From Tetradesmus obliquus (taxonomy: Eukaryota; Chlorophyta; Chlorophyceae; Sphaeropleales; Scenedesmaceae), in the NCBI GenBank assembly GCA_030272155.1, contig CP126191.1:62001-126000 (forward strand): a stretch of 64,000 nucleotides of DNA, read 5' to 3'. The position numbers and the translations under genes were made by a program. This document shows positions 9,918 through 21,604 of the stretch, piece after piece. Within the stretch, counting starts at the first letter, position 1. The number at the start of each line of letters is the position of its first letter. Below the pieces are notes generated by a model that did no database searches, was not told the origin of the DNA, and saw nothing but the letters and a program-made list of their open reading frames with translations.

Positions 9918-12900
9918 ATGAGTGTTGTGGGGTTCGACGTGAGTAGGACCACGCATGGCAGCAGCAGGACAGGGTGTACTGGAGGCAGCACACCAAGTCC
10001 AGTAGTGCAGCACAGGCAGTGCAGACACAGCAGCAAGCAGTGCGCGCGCATCACCTGTTGGTGAACATATCTAGTGATTGGTTTGCCACCAGAGCAGCCT
10101 TTGCACTGTTGCTGCTGCGTACTCGCAGCAGCGTGGTTGCAACTAATAGCCTGGTTGTATGGCAGCAGGCTCAGCACAGCTGTGCAGCAGCTTGCAGACA
10201 CAAAGGTGCCACTTGCACAGTAACAACAGTATTGTACTCAGCTGAGTGCATGTTATACACCATGTTCAATTGCACCTACAGTGCAGCAGCGCGCGCCTGC
10301 TCATGTTTCATCACCTGTGCACTGCCCCGGGTCCTGCAGGTGGGCAATGACTGCTCCTGCGTCGCTGTCGCGCGCAAGCGCGGCATTGACGTGCTCATGA
10401 ACAAGGAGAGCGTGCGTGAGACGCCAACCATGGTGTGCTTTGGCGACAAGATGCGCTTCATTGGTGAGCACGCTGCTGCTGGCTGGAGCACACACACAGC
10501 TGGAGTGTCTTGCGCAGCACAGCAGCAAGGGCGGCAGCAGAGCAGTGTGAGCAGTGGAGCCTCAGCAATGCAGCAGTCTGCGCAAGCAGTATGCACTATC
10601 ATTGCAGGGACGGTGTGCTGGGCAGCCAGTTACAGGCAGCAGTACTTCGGCGGCTGCAGCGTTTTGTGTTGTGCTTGCAGGCCCAGTGCTGCAGCCTGGT
10701 GGATCGAGCAGTAGCGCACATGCAGTAATGGCATCTCCGCTATCGTAACAGCAGCCCAGCGTGCACCACCAGCAGGCATACATACGCTTGCCCCACTGTC
10801 AGCATACACGCGCTGAGTGGCCCACCACCCTGGCACGCCTTTTCCTGCAGGCACGGACGCCGCTGCTAAGATCAGCATGAACCCCAAGAACACGCCGCAC
10901 CAGCTCAAGCGGCTGCTGGGCAAGAAGTTTGCCGACCCCGCGCTGCAGGCCGACATCGCGCGGCTGCCCTTCAAGGTCAGCGAGGGCCCCGACGGCGGCG
11001 TGCTGGTGCACGTGACCTTCTGCAACGAGCCCGCCGCCTTCACCCCGGAGCAGCTGATGGCCATGGTGCTCACAGACCTCAAGAAGATCGCGGAGGGAGA
11101 GACGGGCATCCCTGTCACCGACTGCGCCATCAGCGTGCCCACCTTCTACACCGAGGCGGAGCGCTACGCCATGCTCAACGCGGCGGGCGTGGCGGGGCTC
11201 AACTGCCTGCGCCTGGTGAACGAGACCACCGCCACCGCGCTGGCGTACGGCATCTTCAAGACTGACCTGCCTGACACCGACCCGGTGCATGTGGGCTTCG
11301 TGGACGTGGGCCACGCACACACACAGGTGGGGCTGGAGGGGCAGCAGCGGCAGCAGCCTGGCTGGTGGAGCTGCAGCGCAGCAGTGCAGGTGGCAGCCAA
11401 GCCTTGGCCATTGCAGGACTGGCAGCATGCGAGGGCGGCAACCATTAGCAGGTGCAGCAATGGCAGCAGGCGGTCAGAGCAGTGACGCAGCGGCGGATGC
11501 AGGGCTTTGCGTTGAAGCACTTGGCTGGGAACAGCAGCAGCTGGGAGTGCGCAACGGATGGTAGTGGTTGCCCATGATGGGTGTGTTGCCCTCACTTTGT
11601 AGTTGTATGCCCTAGTGCATCCTGCAGCCATGCATGCAGTGCATCGTTGCCATGCACCATACATAGTGCAAACTTACGCGGCATTGCGCGGCATTGCTCT
11701 GAACTGGCTGCTGCTGCTGTGCTCAGGTGTCCATCGTGTCGTTCCGCAAGGGCGGCCTCGCTGTGCGCTGCCACACCTGGGACCGCGACCTGGGCGGCCG
11801 CGACATCGACGAGCTGCTGTTCAACCACTTCTGCAAGGAGTTCCAGGCGCGCTTCAAGATCGACGTGCGCGCCAACGCCAAGGCCTCGTTCAAGCTGCGC
11901 AGCCAGTGCCAGCGGCTCAAGAAGGTGAGCGGGGGCGCGCCTGCAGTGCCCTTGCAGGAAACAATCAGGCTGTAGAAATCTGGAGTTTTGTATGGAGTGA
12001 TGTGTCTCCATCGCTTTGTTTTCATTGTGGCCCTCACCAGTTTATGCTGCGTTGCTGCGCATGGTGCTGCAGGTGCTGTCTGCCAACGCGGAGAGCAGTC
12101 TCAACATTGAGTGCCTGATGGACGACGTGGACGTGAAGAGCGAGCTCAACCGCGAGCAGCTGGAGGAGATGATCGCGCCCTTCCTGGGGCGCCTGCAGGC
12201 GGTGCTGCGCAGCGCGCTGGAGTCCTCAGGTGCGGCCTGCAGCGCAGCTAGGGCAGCTGGGGCTCCTAGTTCACTGCTGCTGTTCAAGCTGGTGGGAGAA
12301 GCAGCCGTCGCTGCAGCAGCAGGCTCTTTGAGCTTGAGCTGCGTGTGCGACAAGCGTGGCCCACCAATTAGCACCCATTCCTGCAGACCGCTGCTGGCGC
12401 CCAACTCGACAGCGTCACCTGCACCTTGCTGCCTGCCCTCATGCATTCTGTGTGCGTGCGTGCTGCTGCTTTCTGTCATGTGCTGTCAGGGCTGGCCGCC
12501 ACCGACATCAGCAGCGTGGAGGTGCTGGGCGGCAGCACGCGCGTGCCTGCGGTGTTCAATCTGGCACAGGAGGTGTTCGGGCTGACCCCCAGCCGCACAC
12601 TCAATGCCAAGGAGGTGGTGTCACGCGGCGCTGCGCTGCAGTGCGCCATGATCAGCCCACTCATCAAGGTGAGGGGCGGGGCTGGTGCGGGGGGCGTGGT
12701 GCAGCCGGCAGACCTGCCTGCAGCATTGACCGCAGTCATGCAGTTGCGGGTGAACGCCCGCCTAAAAGAGCATCTGCAGCAGCCCATTACTGGCAACGCC
12801 TGCATCGCGGTGTGTCAGGCACGCACATGCCCCTTCGCATGCTGCAGCGCTAAGCATCACAGCTGTGTGCTGGTGATGTTTGCGTTGACTGGTGCGCTTG

Positions 12901-15900
12901 CTGCTGCGCGCTGCTGCCCCTGCAGGTGCGCGACTTTGACGTGCAGGACGCGGTGCCGTACGGCGTCACGCTGCACTACGAGAACAAGGACGGGGAGCCC
13001 AAGACAGACGTGCTGTTCGCACAGCACAGGTGAGAGATGTATATGCTGCTGGCAGCATGCAGCCTGCGGCTGACCTTGCTGCAACATGAGTTGCTTTGAG
13101 AGCATGCATGCACCGCAGCCATGTTTGGTGTGACAAGTTTCTGCTGGAGCAGTTACCAGCAGCAGATAGCAACTTGACCACAGTAGTACACTGTTGTGCA
13201 CTGCGCAATGTCGCGATTTTTGCAGGCGATGGCTTGGTTGAATTGCTCTGGTGTTCAAAAACAACACCACGTTGCCAGTGTGCACTGTGCTTTATCTGCC
13301 TCAAGCTGTTGCTGCTGCCGCGCTGTGTCCCCCTCTCCTCCCTGCGTGTCATCCCCCCCACCCGCGCAGCTTCTTCCCCTGCAAGAAGATGATCACGCTG
13401 TTCAAGGCTGAGCCCTTCCAGGTGGAGCTGGCCTACGCGCCTGACGAGCGCATCCCAGCAGCATTCGCCCGCAGCCTGGGCACATACAGCGTGGCACTGC
13501 CCAAGGTGCGGCGGCAGCCTGGGGGGCCTAGGGCGCTTGCCGGTAGTGCTGCTGCTTGCAGGCATGGTGCTGGCGCTGCACCGCCTGTCATGTGCGGCGG
13601 GTTTGCACCAGTTTGCTGGTGCACCTTCAGCAAGCACCACTCGCAAGTGCGTTGGGGTTATGCTGTGCTTGCCTGTTGCAGACATTCCTGGCTAGTTTGC
13701 TTATGTACCTGTTGTTACCTTGCTCTTCACGGTCTCACCTTGCCCTGCGCTGCCGCCCTGCCCCTGCAGGCGTCTGAGAAGAAGAAGGTGAAGCTGCAGG
13801 TGTCCATGAACCTGCACGGCCTGGCAGCAGTTGACAGCGCGGTGCTGTACGAGGAGGAGGAGTACGAGGAGGCGGTGCCGGTCACAGCCAGCGGCACGCC
13901 GGCACAGGCAGCAGCAGCAGCAGCCAACGGCCCCACAGCCAACGGCGCAGCAGCAGGCGAGGCCCCTATGGAGGCTGAGCCAGCAGCAGCAGCGGAGGGC
14001 GATGCAGCAGCAGAGCAGCCAGCAGCAGCAGCAGAGCAGCCAGCAGCAGGTGAGCAAGGGGTGCAATGTGTGGACGTCTTGTGCATGCTTGCTACGTGCA
14101 CGTTCGCTTGCTGCCATGCTCATGTATCTGTCAGCCACCTGAGCTGGTGATCAGCAGACCGCATGCATATCAGCCCGGTTAAGGACCTTATTGCCAGCGG
14201 CTATGTCTCTGCGCTCGCTCTGCAGCAGACGGCCCCGCGCCGATGGACACGGAGGCGCAGCCAGCCACGGTGATGGAGAAGAAGGTGCGCGTGAAGAAGC
14301 AGCCGCTCACTATCACCAGCACGTCTGTGGCTGGCTGGAGCGGCGCGCAGCTGGACGAGTTCTTTGAGAAGGAGGGCCAGATGGCTGCGGCCGACAAGCT
14401 GCAGGAGGACACCAACGAGGCCAAGAACGCGCTGGAGGCGTACATCTACGACCTGCGCAACAAGCTGTACGAGGCGCTGGGCCAGTACGTGCAGGAGGTA
14501 CGGCGCGCTGGCTGGGGGGCCTGGCTGGGGGTAGTGGAAGGTTGGGGGTGCAGGGGTGGGCTGCTGCTTGCGTGCCTGCCTGCCTATCGGCAACCGTACG
14601 CTGCACTTGGCAGCGCCACGTGTGTAGGCTTGATGGGGGTGTTGCAGTTTGGCTCAGGGACAAGCTGGCTGGTGGAGGGTGTGGCATGGGGTACTGGCTG
14701 TCAAGGCATGACTTTTCCCATGAGTAGGTGCTATCATGTGCATACGTGGTGCTCTTGCTTTTGTATCGCTTCCTGTCGTTACTTGCACTTCAACTCAACA
14801 CTCGCTGCTGCTGCTCTGCCTCCAGGCGGACCGCGAGGCGCTGTCTGCGCAGCTGAGCAGCATGGAGGACTGGCTGTACGACGAGGGCGAGGACGAGACC
14901 AAGAGCGTGTACGTGGCCAAGCTGGCTGAGCTCAAGGCCAAGGGAGGGCCCATCCAGGCGCGCGCAGCAGAGGACGCCACGCGGCCAGGTGGGGTGCAAG
15001 GCACACCAAGGCTGTGTGCAAGCAGCTTCAGCAGGTTGAGGGCAAGCAAAGGGCTGTGCAGCATGCGGTCCTTCAGTTCCCTGCTGTTATGCTGGTGCTC
15101 ATGGACGTGTGCCAGTCACGACCAGCATGTGCAGTTGCAGTTTGTCGCTGCATTCACAACAATTCCGGCTTGCCCGGCATCGCTTGTGAAGTATGAGCTT
15201 GAGCTGCTGCTGATGTTGCCTGCTCTCCCTGCGCCCCACCCCTGCCCTGCACCTGCAGCGGCCATCGAGCAGCTGCGGCGCATCGCGGAGCAGTACATCA
15301 GCCTGGCTGACTCCTCGCTGCCGGCGCACGCGCACCTGGAGGCGGCCGACCGTGACACGCTGCGCAAGGAGGCAGGCGCGGCACTGGAGTGGCTCAACGA
15401 GAAGGTGGCGCTGCAGGCGCAGGTGCGGCGCGGGCGGCTGCGGGCGGGGCTGAGGACGGGGGTGGTGTCCACTGCCGCAATGATCTCAGTATCGGTGCTT
15501 GACGACAAGAGGTCAACGTAGCGCAACGTACAGTTGAACAGTATGGATTTGCATGCCTCCTGTGGACTTGCTGCAGCTGCTTCACAGATTCTGACACGCA
15601 TGCATATGTGCGCTTGTGCTGCTGCCTATCGTTCTTGCCCCCTCCCCCCTGCAGCTGCACAAGTACGATGAGCCGCTGCTGACCACCGCGGACATCACAA
15701 AGAAGCGCGACGTGGTGGAGCGCGTGTGCAAGCCCATCGCCAGCAAGCCTCCGCCCAAGAAGGAGGAGAAGAAGCCGGAGCAGCCAGCGCCAGCAGCAGC
15801 AGAGGCTGCCGAGGGCGCTGCTGAGCCCGCTGCTGCTGCTGCTGCTGCTGGTGAGGAGGGCGCTGCTGCCATGGATGCTGAGCCTGCTGAGGCAGCACCA

Positions 15901-15912
15901 ATGGAGCAGTGA
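9918..15912 (+). CDS. HSP110: HSP110/SSE-type HSP70-superfamily chaperone (nucleotide exchange factor)
   Basis: Thirteen exons: 9918-9938, 10340-10463, 10851-11326, 11727-11924, 12073-12229, 12490-12668, 12926-13029, 13370-13505, 13770-14049, 14226-14497, 14826-14988, 15259-15422 and 15655-15912. All junctions are GT-AG and in phase; the product is 843 aa. The start MSVVGFD, in a 21-nt first exon, continues into 'VGNDCSCVAVARKRGIDV', matching plant HSP110s. The ATPase domain shows 'VPTFYTEAER', 'NETTATALAYG', 'DLGGRDIDEL' and 'VEVLGGSTRVPAV'. The substrate-binding region is followed by a long acidic and Ala/Gln-rich insertion (about residues 499-575), a family trait, and then the helical C-terminal region. 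There is no signal peptide and no C-terminal KDEL or EEVD, so the protein is likely cytosolic. It would act as exchange factor and holdase for cytosolic HSP70; the closest Chlamydomonas counterpart is HSP70E-type. Confidence 0.95.
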
Positions 15913-17304
15913 GCGGCGGGACAGCCTGGCTGGAGGTAGTGGGTGGAGAGTGATGCGCAGGGTTGGGCACTGCCACAGGGCCTTAGGCCCAAGGGCGGAA
16001 CGCTAGCGCCTCATGAACGTTGAGTAGCGCTACGCAGCTAGCTGCTGTGGCGCAGCACCGCGTACGATTTGGACCGCATCAGCAGCCAGCCAATACCCCT
16101 GACGTGTTCAGATGAGTTGGTGCAGAAGGAATTGTATGGTACCGACAACTGCCACTGCGTGTTGCAGCAGTATTTGCATCCATGTGGCACGCTGTCGGTT
16201 GGTGGTGGTGGCGGGTGTGATGCTAAGGTGGCCCTGTGTGTTTGATAGTGCATCGTGTTGCCTGCCTGTTTGGCACACATGTGTGTCTGCGGTCAGCACG
16301 TGGAGTTTGACGGGCCACGCACCGTGAAGGTGCAGCTGCGTGTCACACGGTGTTTGACAACAGCAGTTGTCGTGCCAGGCACTGGCCTTGTGACTTTTGG
16401 CCTGGGTTGCAGGCCGCCAACAAGCAGTAGGCTGCCATGCTGCATGAGCGAGAACTGTCTGGGCAGCCACTGCTGAATGTGAGACGGGTTGGTGAGGCCC
16501 TGGTTGTGCCAATGAGAAGTTAGCCGAAGCAGTCTGTAGGCCTTGCTGCTTCATGAGTGGTGTGTCAAGTTGCAGGACAGTACTGCCGTCAAGTGAACAG
16601 GCTACTCTGAGTAAAGGCTACGTTGCGCGCCATGAATACTTCGTCTCCACTTGGTTCGGCAAATCAAGCTTGAATCTGCAGAATGTGCTTCCTGCAACTC
16701 TGTGTACAAGGAAGCTTCGATCAGCCCGCCAAATTCAGCTTCAACCCCTTGGAGCTGCTGTGCCACACGGACCGACCTGTCACAAAGGAACTCATCATGT
16801 TCTGCTGGTGAGGCATTGCCTCCCGCTCCCGGCAGTTGGGCTTGCCCAATTGAGCTGTGGTAGCGAGCCAGTAGGATTCCGTCCCCCCTGGTAACCAAAA
16901 AAAAAGGAACTCATCAAGACACATCCCGGAGGCTTTGCTCCCTTTGCAACAACTTGCAGGTCAAAGTCACCACAAGATGATGTCCGCCATTCAGCCATGT
17001 GGATGCAGTACTGCAACACCAGTAGGTACCGTATTGCCTCCTGCTGCCTGATGCCACTACGACACGATAACACTCTCAAGGAACGAAGATAGGGTTCCAG
17101 GTCAGCCAGGGCTGCTGCATCATGAAATGCAGTGCAGCCTTCAGCTACGCGGGCGCATCCTGCAAACTTTGTGGCCTCATGGTCACAAATACAAGGATGC
17201 AATGGATGCTGTCCTGCTCAGCTTATCTCAGACAACTCGTCGGAAATTTGTAGGGAGTTGGGCGAATGCTGTTTCCGGCTGTCACGAACCTAGTTCAGCG
17301 AATT
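15913..17304. other. Intergenic, no gene seen
   Basis: 3' flank of HSP110. It holds low-identity scattered open frames and an A9 run near 16899. I see no domain or splice-consistent exon chain. Confidence 0.4.
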
Positions 17305-17331
17305 GAATGAATAACCGGGTTGCGAGCAACC
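17305..17331. repeat. 27-bp direct repeat, copy 1
   Basis: Identical to 17457-17483. The 3' part, ggttgcgagcaacc, is itself a small inverted repeat with a 2-base loop. The pair lies at the start of the transposon-like ORF, so it may be part of a mobile element. Confidence 0.7.
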
Positions 17332-17456
17332 TTGTTGTTACCAATTGCCAGGACGGTTGTGGTGGATTGCTTGCCGCTTGTTGCGAAGTGGGCGTGACAA
17401 CCGGCTTTGCGAGAACCAAGGCTTGCAACAACTGCCGCATCTGGGTTCTCCGAAAT

Positions 17457-17483
17457 GAATGAATAACCGGGTTGCGAGCAACC
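17457..17483. repeat. 27-bp direct repeat, copy 2
   Basis: Perfect copy of 17305-17331, 152 bp downstream. The open frame of the transposon-like ORF runs through this copy. Confidence 0.7.
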
Positions 17484-18116
17484 GGGCTGGCGCCAGTTGT
17501 CAACAAGTGCCGCACCCTGTTCACGAACAGCAGGGACGTTGTGTATCAGCACCTACCGCATAGGTTGCGGGAGTTCATACTGGGTGTGCACGTCAGTGCT
17601 GTGCTGGCTGCTGACGTGCCCTGGAACGACGAGCGCTTAGTGCTGCAGACCATCAGGGCCAGCCCCTCATTCCATGGTCGCCCATGGTACGACTCTGTTG
17701 CTGTCAAGCAAGCAGCTGATGACGAGCAGGAGGCAGCAGCACGCGGCAGGCAAGGCGCGACCAGCAGGAAGCGGCGCAGCAGGCAGCAGCAGGGTGCAGA
17801 CGAGGTTGCGTATGCAAAGCTCCTGCTGCTGTTCAGCGCTGATTTGCCTGACCGCATGGGCAACATCAGCACCATGCAGCTGGCGTATGTGCAGTGGTAT
17901 CAGGTAGTGCAGGAGGAGAGTGTGTTGTGTAAGGCAGGCGCGGTGGCGTTGAGCTGGGACATGGTGAACGACCCTGTGAGGCGGGATGTCGCAGGCCGTA
18001 CGCCCAGGTGCGGCATTGTCCACCTGTCCAGCATTCTCAGGAGGGAGTACATTGTGCAGAACCATGCATTTGCAGCAGCGCAGGGCAGGTTTCATGTCAG
18101 CCCATTCACTTACTGA
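17472..18116 (+). pseudogene. Transposon-derived ORF remnant (possible KDZ-type transposase C-terminal region)
   Basis: About 214 codons end with TGA at 18116. There is no ATG near the 5' end; the frame opens inside a direct repeat. The order of features is a basic RKRRSRQQQ segment, 'FHGRPWYDSV' before it, then 'YAKLLLLFSADLP', 'LAYVQWYQVV' and a late 'VHLSSILRREYIV'. From memory this order resembles the C-terminal domain of large KDZ/Plavaka-like transposon proteins (a 'W/P-xx-D-V' block, a 'LAYVEWF' block and an 'IRRSVHLIP' block). That is recognition by motif order only and needs a profile search. Lower GC than neighbouring exons and the flanking repeats support mobile origin. It is probably a decayed fragment. 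Confidence 0.4.
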
Positions 18117-21100
18117 TCAGGCTCCTACTACATCAGTTGCTGGTCAGTGATATGGAAGTTTTTTGTGTTTACCTTGAAAGTGTCGAGGGCAGCTGTTGCT
18201 GGCTCTGCGATTTACACAGGGGTGGTTGATGTGTACTGCCACGAGGCTTTGTGTTAAGCGCACTTTGCAACAACTGAAGAAGCTGCAGTTGTTCGAAGTA
18301 CCAGTATCAGTTTGTGTAAATACAGCAGTTGGCGTGAACACAGGGTTGATTGCCGACAACCGCAGTGGTTCGCAGCAACCGCGCACCGAAGTTCACAGCA
18401 ACCGGACCCAGTTCGCAGAACTCTCCGTGTCAGTTGCCGACAACTTCATGATTTTGAGGTTCGGTGAACCGGATTCGCACAGGCCCATACAAATTTCCGA
18501 CGCTGGCTCTGCGCAGAGCATGCCTGGGAGCATCATCACACTCAAGCCACGCCACCCTGCACCACTTGGTTGCGCTGCACATTGCACTACACACAATCAT
18601 GCAGTGTGCCACAGTGTGTTGAGCGCACAACCTAAATGGCACTGCCTGCCATGGCGGACAAACAACATCAGCAAAGGACGCACACACCATTATGCAAGCT
18701 GCAGGGTGGTCTGCTGACAGATGCCTCTCCAGCTCAGCCCGCAGTCTCAGGCCTGCAGCATCCCAAGCTGCAGAGGGGCACGTGATGCCCACAGCTGCTG
18801 CAGCCAAAGCAGGTTGCTGTGCAAGGGCATGCACCACCCTGGCGTCTGCAGCTCAGCTATCTTGCTTCCGATGTAACATCATGTGCCACACAGGCCAGCA
18901 CTGCTGTGATCAACGGCTGCCTGTTTGCAGCTGGCGACGCCGCCAAGCGCTGCCTGCCTAAGAGGTGAACATGCCGCCAGACTCGTTCCGGATGTAGCCC
19001 TGCACACACAGCATCGCACCACACCAGGCTGAGGTTTGGCGCTGGCGTTGACACGGAAGCAGCAACTCAAGTGCGGCATAGATGCTGCCAGAACCAGCCC
19101 TAGAACCTAGCCCTGTCTTAATTGAAAAACACAAGTGCTTGATAGCAGCGCCTTGCAACTGAGCTGCAGAGAGCTTGCAGTATTGGCCCGCGTTGCTGCC
19201 ACTGCCACAACTACTCACATCCCACCTCACTGTGTTGACTGCCAATGTCAGGCAGGCAGATGGTGTCGGCCAAGTGCCACTCACCGGTGGTTTCTGCGTC
19301 TTGGCCGACTGCGCCCGTGTAGCCCTGGCTCCCTCGTGCTGTACTACCCGCAGCGTGTAGCTGCACGCAGGAAGGCCACATCATTAAAGCAGCAGCGACG
19401 GCAGCATGAGCCAGCCAACCAGGAGCATCATCTGAGTCCAAAGTGACAAGTCGCTCTTAATATTTGGTGAAAGCAAGCTGTCACAGAGCTCCGTTAAAAC
19501 ACTGCCTTGCAATGCCTTGCCCGCCCAGACACGCGCTGCCACCACAACCCAACCCCATGTGTGGGTTCAAACGCAGCAATGCAGAGGCGATTGCGCAGTA
19601 CCACAGTGTTGCTGCTGCACAAGCCAAAGCGTTCATGGCGTGACATATCTGTTGCAGGCATGCTTGGCATCAGCGGATGCTGTGCAGCAGTGCAGAGGAT
19701 GAGGCCTCAAGTTGAGCTCAGCCATCATTGCAGCACTTTGGTTCGTGTCACTGCTGGTTTCCGTTGGCTCCAGCCGACCGTGAGCTCTGCCTGGCACAAA
19801 TGCTGTTGCCTGGGTTTGCTGTGCTGCCACTCACCTGTACGGAACAGCCTGCCCATTGCTGTACGCCTGCAGTGCATGTTCATGGCTGTCTGGCTTTTTG
19901 TCTGCCTTGCCCGGCACAACCTGCACCATGCACATTGTGAGCTGATGTCAGAAACATCATCTTGGCTGGGTTTATGCTGCTGAAGCTGCAAATGGGTGTG
20001 TTCAACATCTGCTGACATGCACAGTGCCAGCCTGATGCAGCGCTGCAGCTACTGCTGCACATGTGCCAAGGCAAGGTTAGTCGTCTAACTCACCTGCTTG
20101 TGCGTTAGCTGCCTAACAGTGGCCTCAAAGTTATTAACCTGCAGCAATTCAAGCTGCTTTAGGAGAAGATGCAACCTGCTGGGGCGTCTCTGCGAGTTGG
20201 CGGGAGCTAAGTGCGAGAGCTGCGTAAGCAGCTATAATCACCTGCTGCTGTAGGTCCATGACTCCAGTCAAGAAAATGGCCCCTTGGCGCTGTTTGTCAG
20301 CAGACTCTTAGGCTTACTGAGAGAGACACGGATGCGGTGTGATGAGCTCGTCCAGGTCAACAGCTGTGGTAGCAAACAAAAAGAAGGAACAGATAGCAAC
20401 TGTTGCAAATAAGTATTTATTGACACGCTTGCCGTCCGGACACAGATGTTTGAATTGCTGGTGCTTTTGGACCTCCCAGTGACACCTAAGACACACCCTG
20501 GTTCCCTAATCCCTAGCTTCCCCAGCACAAAGAAGCCCCACACGGTTAAACGGAACCTACGCTCTTTCCACCAGTGCTCGGTTGATGCATATTCTGCAAC
20601 AATTGACAAGTAGCATCCAAAACTCGACAAGTGGACGTGCAACGCATACCACGAATGTCCCTGAGGGACAACACGTAAGCACGTGTCTACCATGCAAGCC
20701 CAGGCCCTACAACCAACCAGAAATGCGTGCCAGGTCAAGAAGTCCAGCTGCAGGACATCAAGCTGTTGCAACATGTCGCAAAAACTGCTGAAGCCTGATC
20801 TATCTGGATCTACAGCAGCAACAGCACCTGCTGTTGCTGCCTATCAGCCATGCGATGCCGCTGAAGCGGCACAAGCTTGCGCAGCAGCTGAAGTTGTGCC
20901 ACAACCACCCTAACAAGGCTCAATGCAAATCAATTGTGTTTGATGCACTCACAACTGCCTAGACGAGGACCGCAAGCGATGGTGTCGGCTAAGCCAAAGG
21001 CCATCACTTGCAGGAAAGGAAGAAGAGCAACAAGCCAAGCGATGATCACTGCTCTGCATTCACCCTGTGCAACCTCTCTGCCCCAGCTCAAGGCTGCGGC

Positions 21101-21604
21101 TGCGTGGCGTTAGCGGAAGGGACGTGGAATCCGCTACAATATGCACACAAGTGCTCTACTGTCAACCATACAGCGGGAGCCTCTTGGCACCCTGCAGCTG
21201 CCCGCAGTGCTGCTGACCAAGGAGTGCTCACGCAACGCCAAGCCTGGCACAACAGGCGGCTCCCCTGTGATGCAGGAAAGCTGGCAACATAACACTTTGC
21301 AATCACTGGCTCCGCATGGCAGTGTGCTGAAACCAGGAGAGGCGTCGCAAACCCTCTTTGGCGCTCAGCTGCTGACATGCTACAGGCGCTTGCCTCTGGC
21401 TACCACCCCAGCGCAAGCACCAGCAGCAGCCAGCCACCGCATGCTGCTCCCGGGAGGGGCCTGCCAGATGCACACCTGGCCTGCAGCTGAGCAGCCCTAC
21501 GCTGCTGCCCCGCAGCAGATGCAGCTGCCGCCAGCTGCTGTTGCTCCAATGCTGACCAGCACCCCTCCTGCTGCTGCCGCTCCTGCTGCTGCTGCTGCTG
21601 CTGC
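18117..21604. other. Gene-poor region of 3.5 kb
   Basis: No gene could be supported. CAACCG-rich direct repeats occur around 18340-18420. The open frames at 19507-19983 (plus) and 20268-20774 (minus) have no recognisable motifs and no splice-supported partners. This is possibly an old transposon-rich segment. Confidence 0.4.

Noticed and set aside
19507-19983. 158-codon plus-strand frame
   Set aside because: Cys/His/Leu-rich composition typical of random reading of CA/TG-rich DNA; no domain.
20268-20774. 168-codon minus-strand frame
   Set aside because: No recognisable domain and lower GC than true exons here; no splice-supported continuation.
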